This document shows positions 22,029 through 31,594 of a stretch of 64,000 nt of DNA, one piece after another (the first letter of the stretch is position 1; every line of letters begins with the position of its first letter). Under the pieces are notes generated by a model. That model searched no databases. It was given only the letters and a program-made list of their open reading frames with translations, and had not been told where the DNA came from. The position numbers and the translations under genes were made by a program. Source of the DNA: Rhizomys pruinosus. Taxonomy: Eukaryota > Chordata > Mammalia > Rodentia > Spalacidae. The stretch is from NCBI GenBank assembly GCA_009823505.1, contig VZQC01005070.1, forward strand, positions 118,046-182,045. Reading direction: 5' to 3'.

Positions 22029-22378
22029 AGGGGCTGGAAAGTGGCCGAGCCATTAAGAGCATGGGCTGCTCTGCTAGATGACTCAGTTTGATTCCCAGGA
22101 CCCCACAAGGCAGTTAACAACTGTCTGTAACTCCAGTTCCAAGACATCAGATGCCCTCTTCTGACATCTGAAGACATTACATGACACAGGCTGCTCTTGC
22201 AGAGGACCTGGGTTCGATTCTCAGCACCCACGTGGCAGCTAACGACCATTGGTAACTCCAGTTCCAGGGAAATCTAATGCTTTCTTCTGACCTCCATGGG
22301 CATTGCACAACATGGGTACACTTTCACATATGCAGGCAATACATTCATACCCATAAAAAAAATAAAATAAAATATTCT
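22029..22378 (+). mobile_element. Two B2-like bodies in tandem
   Basis: 22029-22190 is a diverged B2 5' and middle part ending at ATTACATGACACAGG. It then passes directly into a second B2 that starts within the B2 head (CTGCTCTTGCAGAGGACC, about 22191) and runs to the A-rich tail. No head or target duplication separates them. Confidence 0.75.
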
Positions 22379-22536
22379 TTTAAAAACAGAAATCACCCAA
22401 ACAGAACCACAAAAGGAAAATAGTTTAAAGCAAAAAATGGAAGAACTTCAAGTGGTTTCACACATGCCTTTGGATTTTACAATATGAAGAAGAAAGAGAA
22501 TTAAGCAGAAAAAATATCTGCAGGTATCTTAGCTTC

Positions 22537-22625
22537 GGCTGGGACTATAGCTCAGTGACAGAGCATTCACCTAGCGTGTGTGAAGCTCTAGATTTGAGCT
22601 CCATTACTACAAAGAAAATACAAGA
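22537..22625 (+). mobile_element. ID-like SINE
   Basis: tRNA-like body: GGCTGGGACTATAGCTCAGTG (A box), GATTTGAGCTCCATTAC (B-box region), then an A/G-rich tail that extends into a GA-rich tract to 22695. Confidence 0.8.
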
Positions 22626-22699
22626 AGAGAAGAGGGAGATAGAGAAGAAGGGAGGGAGGGGAAGAGAGGAGAGGGGAGGGAAGGAGAGTGGAGATACTT

Positions 22700-22840
22700 T
22701 TTTTTTCTTTTTTGGTCTTTTCGAGACAGGGTCTCCCAGTAGCCCCAGCTGTCCTGGAACTCACTCTGTGGACCAGGCTGGCCTTGAACTCACAAAGATC
22801 CACCTGCCTCTGCCTCCTGGGTGCTAGGATTAAAGTTTCA
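22700..22840 (-). mobile_element. B1 SINE
   Basis: Minus-strand B1 missing its 5' end: TTTTCGAGACAGGGTCTCCC to GGGTGCTAGGATTAAAG. Confidence 0.9.
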
Positions 22841-22872
22841 GAAAACACAGACTAAAGATTTTGAAAAAGTCT

Positions 22873-23105
22873 TAGGGGACTGGAGAGATGGCTCAGCAGT
22901 TAAGAGCACTGGCTGTTCTTGCAGAAGACCCAGGTTTGAATGCCACCACCCACATGACAGTTAACAGCCATTCATAACTCTAGTTCCAGAGAATCCAAAG
23001 CCTTCTTCTTCTGTCCTCTGTGGGCACTGCACAACATGGGTGCACTTACATATATGTAGGCATAACATTCATACACATAAAATAAAAATAATTTAAATTT
23101 TTTTA
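22873..23105 (+). mobile_element. B2 SINE, older B3-like variant
   Basis: Plus-strand GGGGACTGGAGAGATGGCTC to an AAAATAAAAATAATTT tail. The 3' half has GGGCACTGCACAACATGGGTGCAC, the older form seen elsewhere in the window. Confidence 0.9.
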
Positions 23106-23199
23106 AGTTATAAAGAAATTCAAAAGAAAAGATAGGTATACAGAAACAACTTATTATCAGAAACACTGGAGACCAGAAGACAATGGAATTTTATATATA

Positions 23200-23332
23200 T
23201 ATTTGGTCTTTTTGAGACCTTTAGTCCCAACTGGCCTGGAGCTCACTGTGTAGACCAGGCTGGCCTTGAACTCACAGAGATCCACCTGCCTCTGCCTCCC
23301 GAGTGCTGGGATTAAAGGCATGCACCACCACA
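23200..23332 (-). mobile_element. B1 SINE, internally deleted
   Basis: Minus-strand B1. The segment GACAGGGTCTCCCTGTAG is missing after TTTTTGAGAC; the rest continues to GCATGCACCACCAC. Confidence 0.88.
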
Positions 23333-23340
23333 TAATAAAA

Positions 23341-23594
23341 TTTTTTTTTAATTTTTTTAAATTTTATTTATTTCTGTATGTGTATGAATGTACTGTCTGC
23401 ATGCAGGTCTGTGCACCCGTGTTGTGCAATGCCGCGGAAGTCACAAGAGGGCGTCGGATTCCCCTGGAACTGGAGTTCTCCTGGAATTGGAGTTTCAGAC
23501 GGTTCTCAGCTGCCATTTGGGTGCTGGGGATCGAACCCGGGTCCTCCGCAAGAGCGGTCGGCGCTCTTAACCGCTAGGCCATCTCTCCAGCCCA
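23341..23594 (-). mobile_element. B2 SINE, 17-bp-duplication subtype
   Basis: Full minus-strand B2 with the 17-bp duplication and few changes from the other duplication-bearing copies. Confidence 0.94.
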
Positions 23595-23645
23595 ACAAAA
23601 TTATTTGACATGACAGCCTGGACTACATGTATTTAAATACAGATT

Positions 23646-23676
23646 TCAGAGAGAGAGAGAGAGAGAAAGAGAGAGT
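23646..23676 (+). repeat. (GA)n microsatellite
   Basis: AGAGAGAGAGAGAGAGAGA broken by one AAAGA. Confidence 0.9.
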
Positions 23677-23738
23677 TTCATAAAATTATCATACTCCAAA
23701 TCTCTCTCCTGTTAATACAGCCAAAGGAAATGAAAGGG

Positions 23739-23892
23739 GAGGTCTCAGGGTGTGGCTCCATGACAGCGTGTGTGCTTGACACACCCAAGGAGGTCTCAGG
23801 GTGTGGCTCCATGATAGCGTGTGTGCTTGGCACACCCAAGGAGGTCTCAGGGTGTGGCTCCATGATAGTGTGTGTGCTTGGCACGCCCAAGG
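23739..23892 (+). repeat. 51-bp minisatellite, three units
   Basis: Units start GAGGTCTCAGGGTGTGGC at 23739, 23790 and 23841, with a few substitutions. Since 51 is a multiple of three, all frames stay open, which explains the repetitive short ORFs on both strands here. Confidence 0.95.
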
Positions 23893-24047
23893 CCCTGGAC
23901 TTAACCCTAACAGAAGAGAAAGGAAGAGAGGTGAAGGGAGAGAGCAGGGGCAAGATGGACTGAACGGAAGAGAGGAGAGGAGAGGAGAAGAGAGAGGGAT
24001 GAAGAAAGGGATGGGGAAAAGGAGAATGAAATGAAAAACATAGCTGG

Positions 24048-24260
24048 GGGGGCTGGAGAGATGGCTCAGCGGTCAAGAGATCCAATTGCTCTTGCAGAGG
24101 ACCCGGGATCGATCCCAGCATCCACATGGCAGCTAAGAGCTGTCTTTAACTCCAGTTCCAGGGGAATCCAACGCCCTCTTCTGACCTCCTCAGCATTGCA
24201 CAACACAGGTACACCAACCTATATGCAGACAGTACACTCGCACACATAAAAAAAAATAAA
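24048..24260 (+). mobile_element. B2 SINE
   Basis: Plus-strand B2, GGGGGGCTGGAGAGATGGC to ACATAAAAAAAAATAAATT. Confidence 0.92.
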
Positions 24261-24261
24261 T

Positions 24262-24412
24262 TGCCAGGTGTGGTGGCACGCGCCTTTACTCCTAGCACTC
24301 GGGAGGCAGAGGCAGGTGGATCTTTGTGAGTTCAAGGCGAGCCTGGTCTACAGAGTGAGTTCCAGGCCAGCTGAGGCTATAGGGAGACCCTGTCTTGAAA
24401 AGACAAAATAAG
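24262..24412 (+). mobile_element. B1 SINE
   Basis: Plus-strand B1 directly after the preceding B2: GCCAGGTGTGGTGGCACGCG to CCTGTCTTGAAAAGAC. Confidence 0.92.
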
Positions 24413-24458
24413 AAGAATGAGGAGGAGGAGAAGGAGGAGAAGGAGAAGGAGGAGAAAA

Positions 24459-24515
<57 letters not shown>

Positions 24516-24575
24516 AGGAAGGAAGGAAGGAAGGAAGGAAGGAAGGAAGGAAGGAAGGAAGGAAGGAAGGAAGGA

Positions 24576-24643
<68 letters not shown>

Positions 24644-24648
24644 AAAAC
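24413..24648 (+). repeat. Purine tract: (GGA), (GAAA)n, (GGAA)n, (GAAA)n
   Basis: A GAG/AAG-rich lead-in, about 15 GAAA units, then about 16 GGAA units, then about 20 GAAA units. It grew from the tail of the B1 before it. The K/E/R-rich and S/F/L-rich frames here are only translations of this tract. Confidence 0.95.
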
Positions 24649-24699
24649 ATAGCTACAGCCACAAAAAGACAAGCACGAGAATACTTACAGGGGTTTTGT

Positions 24700-25140
24700 T
24701 CTAACAGACAAAACCTGAAAATGATCCAAATGCCCATTGTTAGAGCTAGATAATGAAACTGCAGCATATGCATACAATGGAATGTAACAGTCAAAAGAAA
24801 TGACAGCTCCACACTGCATCTGAAATGCATCTCATGAACCCACTGTTGAGCTAAAGAAGCCACGCTTCAAACCAGTGCAAATTCTTGGTTCCATTTATAA
24901 GAACAGGATTTCATATTGTTCAATGGATCATAACGGAACAATGACTCTCGGGAAGACAAGGCAGAGAGGGGAAGGGACAGGAAGTGGCCTTCTGGGTTGT
25001 CAGATATGCTATGCATCTTGATGTGGGTGGTAGTTAAATTAGAGCATACATATATTAAAAATTCATCAAGCCCTATCCATTGGCTGGGATACTTTATGAG
25101 AATATGTTATACCCAATGCAAAAATAGTTTAAACTTTATA
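24700..25140 (+). mobile_element. Old L1M-type 3' end fragment
   Basis: Recognisable by block order: AATGATCCAAATGCCCATTG, GCATACAATGGAATGTAACAG, ATGCATCTCATGAACC, AGCTAAAGAAGCCA, then GTTCCATTTATAAGAA. This is the end of ORF2 and the start of the 3' UTR of old mammalian L1s. Highly diverged. Confidence 0.7.
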
Positions 25141-25405
25141 TGTTAAAACTATCACAAATACCATGTCAGATATGTCTGAAATTCCTTAGAGTATATAACT
25201 TTTTAACAAATCTGAAATAAATGTTTCACAGAGCAATACTTCCATATGATTCAGGCTGACAATCAGCCTATTGAAAAAATGTTAATGTGAGTTCCCACTC
25301 GCTAAGTTGATTCCAAAGCCCACTACTGGGCAATGATGAATTATTTGAAGAATACAGCTGCAAGCAGGAGGGAGTCCCTGGAGGCCTTTAAGAAAGGCAT
25401 TGGCA

Positions 25406-25648
25406 GGCTGGAGAGATGACCTAGCGGTTAAGAGCACCGACCGCTCTTACAGAGGATCCAGGTTCGATCCCCAGCACCCACATGGTGGCCGAGAACCGTC
25501 TGAAACTCCAATTCCAGGAGAACTCCAGTTCCAGGGGAATCTGACACCCTCTTCTGACCTCCGCGGCATTGCACGACATGGGTGCACAGACCTACATGCA
25601 GACAGTACATTCATACACATAAATAAAAACATAAATAAATAAAAATTT
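25406..25648 (+). mobile_element. B2 SINE, 17-bp-duplication subtype
   Basis: Plus-strand full B2. TTTAAGAAAGGCATTGGCA stands on both sides (25387 and 25647), a perfect 19-bp target duplication. Confidence 0.96.
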
Positions 25649-25854
25649 TAAGAAAGGCATTGGCATGAAGAGGCCAGTGTTCGGGAAAGCTTTCTCTAAG
25701 GTCGTGGATCTAAGAGGTCAGCCTGGAATCATGGGATCTGGAAAAAAGTTATTGACCTCAAAGAAGGCACCAGAAGGGCTGGAGCCCAAGCCTTCTTCAG
25801 CTTGAGGTTTTTGTGTTTTGTTTTGTTTTTTCTATTTCTTTTGTTTTTTGTTTT

Positions 25855-25856
25855 TT

Positions 25857-25900
<44 letters not shown>

Positions 25901-26036
25901 AACGAGTCTCCTTGTAGCCCCTGCTAGCCTAAAACCTACTATGTAGACAAGGTTAGGCTCAAACTCACAGAGATCCACCTCCATTTGCCTCCTAAATGCT
26001 GGGATTAAAAGCATGCGCCACTACACCCAAGCTTCA
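25855..26036 (-). mobile_element. B1 SINE, diverged, with long T tail complement
   Basis: Minus-strand B1 with a T run at 25859-25899, then CGAGTCTCCTTGTAGCCCC to GCATGCGCCACTACACCC. Confidence 0.88.
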
Positions 26037-26155
26037 ACTTGAGTTTTGTTTCTCCCTTTTGGTGGCTGAATTGACCTCTCATTCTTCATCAGACCCAACC
26101 CTGAGGCCCACATGAAGTGAACCCCAATAGTTCCATAGATCTCACTGACAGTGGC

Positions 26156-26553
26156 TGTGCTGGATAGCTTTAGTGTCAACTTGACAAACCTAGTTGAGAG
26201 TCCTCATTTGGGGAGTTGATTCCATTGGATTTGGCCTTTGGCCACATCTGTGAGTATTGTTGCTTGATTTGTCAAGCTGTGTGGGAGGGCCCACCCACAA
26301 TGAGTGATGCGTTGGGCAGGTTTTGTGTACTGTTAAGAAGGCAGGCTGGGCATGCGTAGCCAGGGGAGCAACAGTAAACAGCACCTCAATGGCCTGTGCT
26401 TTTAAAGCTCCTGCCTTCCAGTTCCTGCCTGGGGCGCCCTAATGAGTGATGACTTTGACCTGAGAGATGTGAGCTAAAAACCCTTTCCTCCAACCCTCTC
26501 CACAGTTTGGTTCTGTCAAGTGTTTTTGTCAACAGCATGGAAGAGAAGCAACA
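26156..26553 (+). mobile_element. ORR1-like MaLR LTR (5' LTR)
   Basis: Starts TGTGCTGGATAGCTTTAGTG and ends GAAGAGAAGCAACA. GTGGC lies just before it (26151-26155) and just after the 3' LTR (28165-28169). The internal region starts right after with a GTACCAGGAGTGTGGG primer-site-like word. Confidence 0.9.
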
Positions 26554-27770
26554 GAAATTGTACCAGGAGTGTGGGTATTGCTGTGACAGACCTGACTTGG
26601 GTGTTTTGGGGAAGGATTGTGGAAGCTGTTTGAGAACTTTGGGCTAGGAAAAACTGTGATGGCCTTAGAGTATTTGACTGTGAGCTGTGGAGCACGGTTT
26701 TTGCTGAGAAGAGTGTAGATTGTAGACGATGGAGGCCTGGCTTGTGAAGTTTCAAAGGGAAGCAGAATGATCATCAGGGACGGTTTAATTGTGGGTTCTG
26801 TTTCAGCTGGTGCTGAATGAATCCAGCTGTAAGTAACAAGAACCAACCTGAGAGTGAAATTTTGTTTGTACTGGTACAATTGATGCTCGGATTATCTAGC
26901 GGAGCTGAAAAATTAGCTGTAAGTAACAAGAGAGCTAGTACAAAGTCACTGTGTGAAATCTTCTGAAGAATTTCTTCAGGGTCAGCCACACAGAAGTTGT
27001 ATCAGAGGAGGCCCTAAGCCTCCAAGCGGGGATCAAGCCAGAAGCAGGACTTTGTAAGTGTGAAGAGTTCCGTATGGTGGTGTTGAAATTTGAGGGGGTC
27101 ACAGAAACAGCCAAGGCTTGGCACTGCTGAAGAGGTCAGGAAACGGACCATGTTGTGGAAGTGCACCTTCGGTTGCAGTGAAGACCCCAGGATTGAGGGG
27201 TCATGGAGAGTAAGCTGAGGCTTTGCCCCAGGAGAGGTCAGAAGAGACATTGGTGAAAGGTGCTTGCCTCATGTTTCCAGTTGGTGACCCCACTTTTTGG
27301 AGAGTTGCCGGGGACCAATGGAGGACCACCAAAACAGCAGCATCAGTGTAGTGGAGTGGAGGGGCCCCTGGGCCTGTGAGATGAGCTGATGTGTGCCACA
27401 GAACCGGCAGAGTCGCAGAGAGGTGGAGCTGCTGAAATTCTTTGGAGCCCAGAAGATCATGAGCGAATCCCAGTGTCCAGGCTCTCGAGCTACCCTTTGC
27501 TGGACCTAGGTTTGTTTGAGGTATGCCCTGAGTTCTCCCTTTTGAAATAAGTACAGTACATGCTTTTGGATTTATACAGCAGCCACAGTTAAGAGCGACT
27601 TCTTAAGTAGACTGTGAACTTTTAAGGTTTGACATTTAAGGACCGTGGGGCTTTTAAGGTTGTACTGTCTTGGGTTGTGAGTAGTTAACATCATACTTTT
27701 GGGGATAAGAACTGGAGGTGGTGGTTTAATAATGACGTGTTTTGTGTGTCAAGGTGACAAGGGGTCGAAT
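26554..27770 (+). mobile_element. ORR1-like MaLR internal region
   Basis: About 1.2 kb between the two LTRs, homologous to 3006-4178 in reverse. Ends with a purine-rich GACAAGGGGTCG before the 3' LTR. The minus-strand frames here (26516-27460) are incidental; MaLR internal sequence is non-coding. Confidence 0.9.
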
Positions 27771-28164
27771 TGTGCTTGATAGCTGTAGTGTCAACTTGAC
27801 CACCTGAGGTTGAGGGAGCCTCAATTGGGGAATTGATTCCATTGGATTGGCCTATGGCCACTTATGTGGAGTATTGTCTTGATTGTCGAGCAGTGGGGGA
27901 GGGGCCCAGCCCACAATGAGTGTTCCCACCCTGGCAGGTTGTTGTTACTGTATAAGAAGGCGGCTGGGCATGAGCCAGAAGACAGCATAAACAACATTCT
28001 CCATAGCCTGTGCTTCAGCTCCTGCCTCCAGGGTTACTCAGGGCCTGCCTGGGGGCTCCATAATGGGAACTGATGAAACCAGGAGATGTGAGCTAATAAA
28101 CCATTTCCTCCCGTTGGTTTCTGTCAGATTGTTTTGTCACAGCAATGGAAGAGAAACTAGAACA
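27771..28164 (+). mobile_element. ORR1-like MaLR LTR (3' LTR)
   Basis: TGTGCTTGATAGCTGTAGTG to GAAACTAGAACA, followed by the GTGGC target duplication. It differs from the 5' LTR by several small indels. Confidence 0.9.
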
Positions 28165-28480
28165 GTGGCTATAGGAGAGGGCAGCATTTTCCTTCTGAAT
28201 TTTCCTGGCAAGCAGCGTTTGCTTTGTTTACTCTTACAGACCAGAGCCTTGGGAAGAGCTGATAGGAAAAAAGAAAACTCTGTGGCATGCCTGTTCTTTC
28301 CTGGCACCATGAAAGTCCCTCTGTTTGTATGTCATCTCAGTCCTGTAGCAGCCCTTTTTTTTTTATATATATATTTCCAATTAACTCAGGTGCATTACCT
28401 TTTTATCAGAACCTTTAAAACAAGGTTGTTTCATATAACACATTTTTACTTTTCTAAGTCCTAAACCCCCATGTAACCTG
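28165..28480. other. No gene recognised
   Basis: The plus-strand frame 28063-28464 starts inside the LTR and has no domain. It contains a TATATATATATT stretch at about 28365. Confidence 0.4.
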
Positions 28481-28685
28481 TAGACCGAGTCTGGGCAAAA
28501 TTGGATACTTGTTGAACGCACATCAATTAATTATACATTAATCAAATATACACCCGTTTCCCCTCTCCAACACCTCCCACCCCTCCCGATTCACCATTTC
28601 ATCAGTTGTCTGATGCAGTTCTTTTCTGTTTGTTATTTTATTTATTTATTTAGTTATTTATTTATTTATTGTTTTTTATTTATTT

Positions 28686-28850
28686 TTTTGGTCTTTTCAT
28701 TTCGATACAAGGGTATCCCGGTATCCCAGCGGTGTACCGGGAACGCAACATCTGTAGACCAGCGGGCCTTGAACGCACAAAGATTCTCCTGCCTTTGCCT
28801 CCAAGTGCTAGATTAAGGCAGCACCACCAGGCCCCGGCTGTTGTTGTTCT
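28686..28850 (-). mobile_element. B1 SINE, heavily altered
   Basis: Minus-strand B1 in the L1. Order of blocks is right but sequence is damaged (TTCGATACAAGGGTATCCCGG; GCCTCCAAGTGCTAGATTAAG). A (TTTA)n-like run precedes it from 28634. Confidence 0.75.
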
Positions 28851-29561
28851 TTAATATGCATCCCTCTCACACGAAATATTTATAACTGGGTTATTTGCAC
28901 TAGCATCCACATATGAGGGATACCATCTCGTTTGTTTATCTAGGACTGTTACTTCACTTAATATAATATCTTCTAGCGCATCCATTTACCTGCAAAAGTC
29001 ATGATGTTTGTCCTTTTGCTTTTACCAATGCATAGACTCCATGGTTACATGTAACAATTTTCGTTCTAGACACTCATCAGGTGGGGGCCAGTTGGGTTGG
29101 TTCCAGCTTTTTGCTATTGTGAACAGAGCTGCAATAAATATAGCTGTGATGTATTTCTGCAGTAAGATGAGTCTTGTGGGTAATAACCAGGAGTGGTATG
29201 ACAGGGGTCAAATGGCAAGTGCATTTTGAGTCTTCCAAGGGTTTCTCCACACTTTTTTCCACATTGCTCTTACAGTTACTTCCCAACCAAGCAAGGATGA
29301 GGTTCCCCTTTCCCAACATCCTCCCCACAACAACAACCTCTTCCAGCACTTGTTATTGGTTTGTTTTCCTTGTCCTGGCCAGTCTTATAAGAGTGATATG
29401 ATATCTTAGAGTGTCTTAATTTGCATTTCCCTAATTATAGTGAATGGTTGAACAGTTTTAAGATGTTGCTCAGCCATCTCTAATTCCTCCTCTTGAAGTC
29501 TCTATTCATTCTTTGCTCGCATCTTTTGAGTGATTCATTTGTTTTCTTTTTGTTTTTTTTT

Positions 29562-29728
29562 TGTTTTTTTTTTTTTTTTTTGGTCTTTTCGATACGGGTC
29601 TCCCTGTAGTCCCAGCTGTCCCTGGAACTCACTCTGTAACCAGGCTGGCCTTGAACTCATAAAGATCCGACTGCCGATGCCTTCCAAGGCTAGGATTAAA
29701 GGCGTGCACCACACGCCCGGCCCATTTG
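29562..29728 (-). mobile_element. B1 SINE in L1, degraded
   Basis: Minus-strand B1. CATTTG(T/C)TTTCT flanks both sides. A cleaner version of this B1 plus the L1 that follows it stands at 30710-31107. Confidence 0.85.
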
Positions 29729-30241
29729 CTTTCTGCTTTCTTTCTTCTTCTTGTGTTTTTGAGTAGCTTGTATCCCCTGGAAATTAATGCTTTGTCAAGA
29801 TGTTTCTGTGATGAAGTTTTTCCTTCCCACTCTGTGGGTTTCTCTCAACTTCATTTATTGTTTCCTTTGATGTACAGAACTTTTGGTTAATGAGGTCCCA
29901 TTTGTCAATTATCAATCGTATTTCTTCGTTGTGCAGCTGCGGCCTGATTTAGGAAGTCTTTTCCTATGCTAGTGTCTTGTAGGCCGGGGGCAGCCCTTTT
30001 ATTAAATAATTTTTTAAGTTTACCGGATAAAGTAATCGGTTTCCATTCAGAGCCTTTCCATTAGCCTGTCACAATAGACATGATTACCATAGCTATGGCT
30101 GCCAGCAGGCCAGATATCCTTCACCCGTTTCCATCGCTGCGGCCTCACCCCAGCCAGGCTTGGAATTCGGCTCAGCCTGACTAAAGGTACAAAGCTCTTA
30201 GTAAGAAGTATTAGAAATGTTGGGGACTGGAGAGATGGATG

Positions 30242-30242
30242 N

Positions 30243-30276
<34 letters not shown>
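30242..30276 (+). repeat. (GT)n microsatellite at a sequence gap
   Basis: N at 30242 followed by about 17 GT units, directly after a truncated B2 head (GGGGACTGGAGAGATGGATG). Confidence 0.9.
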
Positions 30277-30279
30277 ATC

Positions 30280-30705
30280 CAGAGCCCAAGTACATTATTG
30301 TCTGACAACTTGCCAAGAACTGACTTCCAGGTTTGTGAATTACCACCACTTAGGTGTGTTTTTGAGAGGAATAATAGATCAAGACAAAGCAGAGTGGGTG
30401 GAAGAGCACTATTTGACAACAACTCTCCTGACTTGCCGATCTGGTGGTTGTAAAACTCTTCTCTCTTCTACTCCTTGGGCAGAGGTTATCTTTTCAAAGG
30501 AAGACTAATCACACCATTCAATAGCATGAGAACCTTTAGCTGTTTCCTGACCTAAGCTACTTAGCACAAGTCTCAGCTTCAGCTCCCATGATGCATCTGT
30601 ATGACTTATTTTATTTCTAGTTCTTTCCACACACCATGCTGTGTGTGGGGTCTCTGAGCTTTTGTTTGATCTATGCTATGCTCGTGTCTTGTCCCTCCTC
30701 CTCTT
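30280..30705. other. Single-copy-looking sequence
   Basis: Lies between the two copies of the B1/L1 block. The plus-strand frames here run through the GT repeat and show no domain. Confidence 0.4.
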
Positions 30706-30707
30706 TT

Positions 30708-30860
30708 TTTTGGTCTTTTCGAGACAGGGTCTCCCTGTAGTCCCAGCTGTCCTGGAACTCACTCTGTAGACCAGGCTGGCCTTGAACTCATAAAGATCCG
30801 CCTGCCTCTGCCTCCCAAGTGCTAGGATTAAAGGCGTGCACCACCACGCCCAGCCTCATT
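30708..30860 (-). mobile_element. B1 SINE (clean copy)
   Basis: Minus-strand B1, TTTTTGGTCTTTTCGAGACAG to GCGTGCACCACCACGCCC; matches 29578-29725 but without the indels. Confidence 0.93.
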
Positions 30861-30861
30861 T

Positions 30862-31107
30862 GCTTTCTTTCTTCTTCTTTGTTTTTTGAGTAGCTTGTAT
30901 ACTCTGGAAATTAATGCTTTGTCAGATGTATCTGCAGTGAAGATTTCCTCCCACTCTGTGGGTTTTCTCTTCACTTCCTTTATTGTTTCCTTTGATGTAC
31001 AGAAGCTTTTGAGTTTAATGAGGTCCCATTTGTCAATTATCAATCTTATTTCTTGTGCAGCTGTTGTCTGATTTAGGAAGTCTTTTCCTATGCCTATGTC
31101 TTGTAGG
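30862..31107 (-). mobile_element. L1 ORF2 fragment (clean copy)
   Basis: Minus-strand ORF2 with [20 protein letters not shown] and [13 protein letters not shown], open over 30828-31043. Clean counterpart of 29726-29992. 5'-truncated at about 31107. Confidence 0.9.
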
Positions 31108-31330
31108 CTGGGCAGCCCTTTTATTAATAATTTTTAAGTTACCGTATAAAGTAATCGGTTTCATTACAGAGCTTTCATTAGCCTTTCACAATAGACAGGA
31201 TTACCTCTATGGATGAAAAGAAGTAATATATACTTAAAGTTCCATAGCTGAGGAATAACACAGCCAGGCTTGGAATTCGGCTCAGCCTGACTAAAGGTAC
31301 AAAGCTCTTAGTAAGAAGTATTAGAATGTT

Positions 31331-31578
31331 GGGGCTGGAGAGATGGCCTAGCTGTTAAGAGTGCTGACTGCTCTTGCAGAGGACCTGGGTTTGATCCCCA
31401 GCACCCACATGGCAGCTGAGAACCATCTGAAACTCCAATTCCAGGAGAACTCCAGTTCCAGGGGAATCTGACACCCTCTTCTGACCTCTGCAGCATTGCA
31501 CAACACAGGTGCACAGACCTGCATGCAGACAGTACATTCATACGACAGAGAAAAATAAATAAATTTTTTTTTAAAAAA
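31331..31578 (+). mobile_element. B2 SINE, 17-bp-duplication subtype
   Basis: Full plus-strand B2. AAGAAGTATTAGAATG occurs on both sides (31314 and 31578), a 16-bp target duplication. Confidence 0.95.
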
Positions 31579-31594
31579 AGAAGTATTAGAATGC

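Larger units (their letters stand above)
20619..22042. repeat. Second inverted duplication (palindrome 2)
   Basis: 20619-21362 is a degraded reverse complement of 21362-22042 and covers a B1, a B2 and another B1. The centre is GAGACCCTGTCTCG, AAAAGACCA, then CGAGACAGGGTCTC (21347-21385): a perfect stem of about 15 bp around a 9-base loop. The left arm begins directly after the N at 20618. Confidence 0.9.
28490..29992 (-). mobile_element. L1 3' part, error-rich, with two B1 insertions
   Basis: Minus-strand L1 3' UTR and ORF2 tail in pieces: 28490-28625, 28850-29560 and 29726-29992. Blocks match the L1 at 8.1-9.3 kb (CATCCATTTACCTGCAAA, GGTTGGTTCCAGCTT, CCCACTCTGTGGGTTT) but with many single-base indels. 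No intact frame. Confidence 0.85.

Noticed and set aside
22537..22625. tRNA-like sequences with A and B boxes as tRNA genes
   Set aside because: They are ID SINEs (also at 50628, 53732, 55843) with A tails; no cloverleaf acceptor stem is evident.
24292..24863. Long K/E/R-rich (plus) and S/F/L-rich (minus) frames
   Set aside because: Translations of the GAAA/GGAA purine tract.
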